From contig OZ255827.1 in assembly GCA_965277625.1 (NCBI GenBank), positions 558,001-622,000 of the forward strand: a stretch of 64,000 nucleotides of DNA, read 5' to 3'. Source of the DNA: G965195345 sp965277625. Lineage in GTDB: Bacteria > Pseudomonadota > Gammaproteobacteria > CAKMZV01. A program made the translations under genes and the position numbers. Shown here one piece after another: positions 63,914 through 64,000 of this stretch. Within the stretch, counting starts at the first letter, position 1; every line of letters begins with the position of its first letter. A model generated the notes under the pieces. That model was not told the origin of the DNA. It saw nothing but the letters and a program-made list of their open reading frames with translations, and ran no database searches.

Positions 63914-64000
63914 ATGTCTGAACTTTGGTTTGTAGAGCGCATCCCGTCATTTATTAGCCTTATGGTGGTTGAGGCTTTGATGCAAAGTCGAGTCATGAAT
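63914..64000 (+). CDS. Start of a possible gene, divergent from clpB (cut by window edge)
   Basis: From the ATG at 63914 the plus strand is open to the end of the window: 29 codons beginning MSELWFVERIPSF. No strong ribosome site is visible, only TGGTGA just upstream, and the stretch is too short to assign a family. It could be a real divergent gene sharing the clpB upstream region, or chance. Confidence 0.3.
   Translation, partial: MSELWFVERIPSFISLMVVEALMQSRVMN

Noticed and set aside
1..64000. CRISPR arrays, complete insertion sequences or prophage genes
   Set aside because: No regularly spaced repeats, no transposase frames and no phage structural genes were seen; the integrase scar near 11.6 kb is the only mobile-element trace.

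Overview
The window is a dense stretch of chromosome from a gammaproteobacterium, most likely an aerobic marine or host-associated one that I cannot place to order. The signs are gammaproteobacterial gene orders (mreB-mreC; pepP-ubiH-ubiI; rpmF-plsX-fabHDG; acpP-fabF-x-mltG-tmk-holB-tatD; lptE-holA), ubiquinone hydroxylases, and heat-shock promoters of the RpoH (sigma32) type before groES and clpB. Unusual for this class, it carries a type 2 isopentenyl-diphosphate isomerase and an HMG-CoA reductase side by side, which points to a mevalonate pathway.

Layout. 0-9 kb (minus): the 5' part of mreC, mreB, the glycine cleavage set gcvT-gcvH-gcvP, and a pair for omega-amino-acid breakdown (class III aminotransferase plus MmsA-type dehydrogenase). 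9.0-11.5 kb: a structured gene-free stretch, then groES-groEL with an RpoH-like promoter and a strong terminator. 11.5-13.7 kb: a small accessory patch with an integrase remnant, a DUF4268 protein and a RelE-type toxin-antitoxin pair. 13.7-25 kb: aceA, lysC, a phosphatase, uvrD, then ubiI, ubiH, pepP and parE on the minus strand. 25-27 kb: an unrecognised membrane-anchored protein whose cytoplasmic half resembles the middle and C-terminal domains of the flagellar switch protein FliG, with no flagellar gene nearby. 27-32 kb: yceD-rpmF-plsX-fabH-fabD-fabG. 32-33.5 kb: lptE-holA and tRNA-Leu. 33.7-39.6 kb: an accessory block with a small protein overlapping a retropepsin-like protease gene, followed by a type I restriction-modification system (hsdM-hsdS-hsdR); tRNA-Val closes it. 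40-42 kb: the mevalonate/isoprenoid pair. 42-50 kb (plus): ffh, then acpP-fabF-pabB-mltG-tmk-holB-tatD. 50-53.3 kb: an acetolactate-synthase-like ThDP enzyme with an aldehyde dehydrogenase. 53.3-64 kb (minus): aminotransferase, TAXI-type TRAP transporter, homocysteine methyltransferase, an ABC-2 exporter and clpB, with the start of a divergent gene at the right edge.

How they work together. The fatty acid and phospholipid genes that are contiguous in E. coli are here split into two blocks on opposite strands, 16 kb apart; the acpP block has its own promoter with a perfect 16-bp palindrome. The FliG-like gene sits just downstream of fabG, where acpP would be expected. Amino-acid and C2 use (glycine cleavage, omega-amino-acid transamination, glyoxylate shunt, TRAP uptake) suggests a heterotroph living on small organic acids and amino acids. 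The accessory patches (11.5-13.7 and 33.7-39.6 kb) hold the mobile and defence genes. The FliG-like membrane protein is the best candidate for something undescribed.
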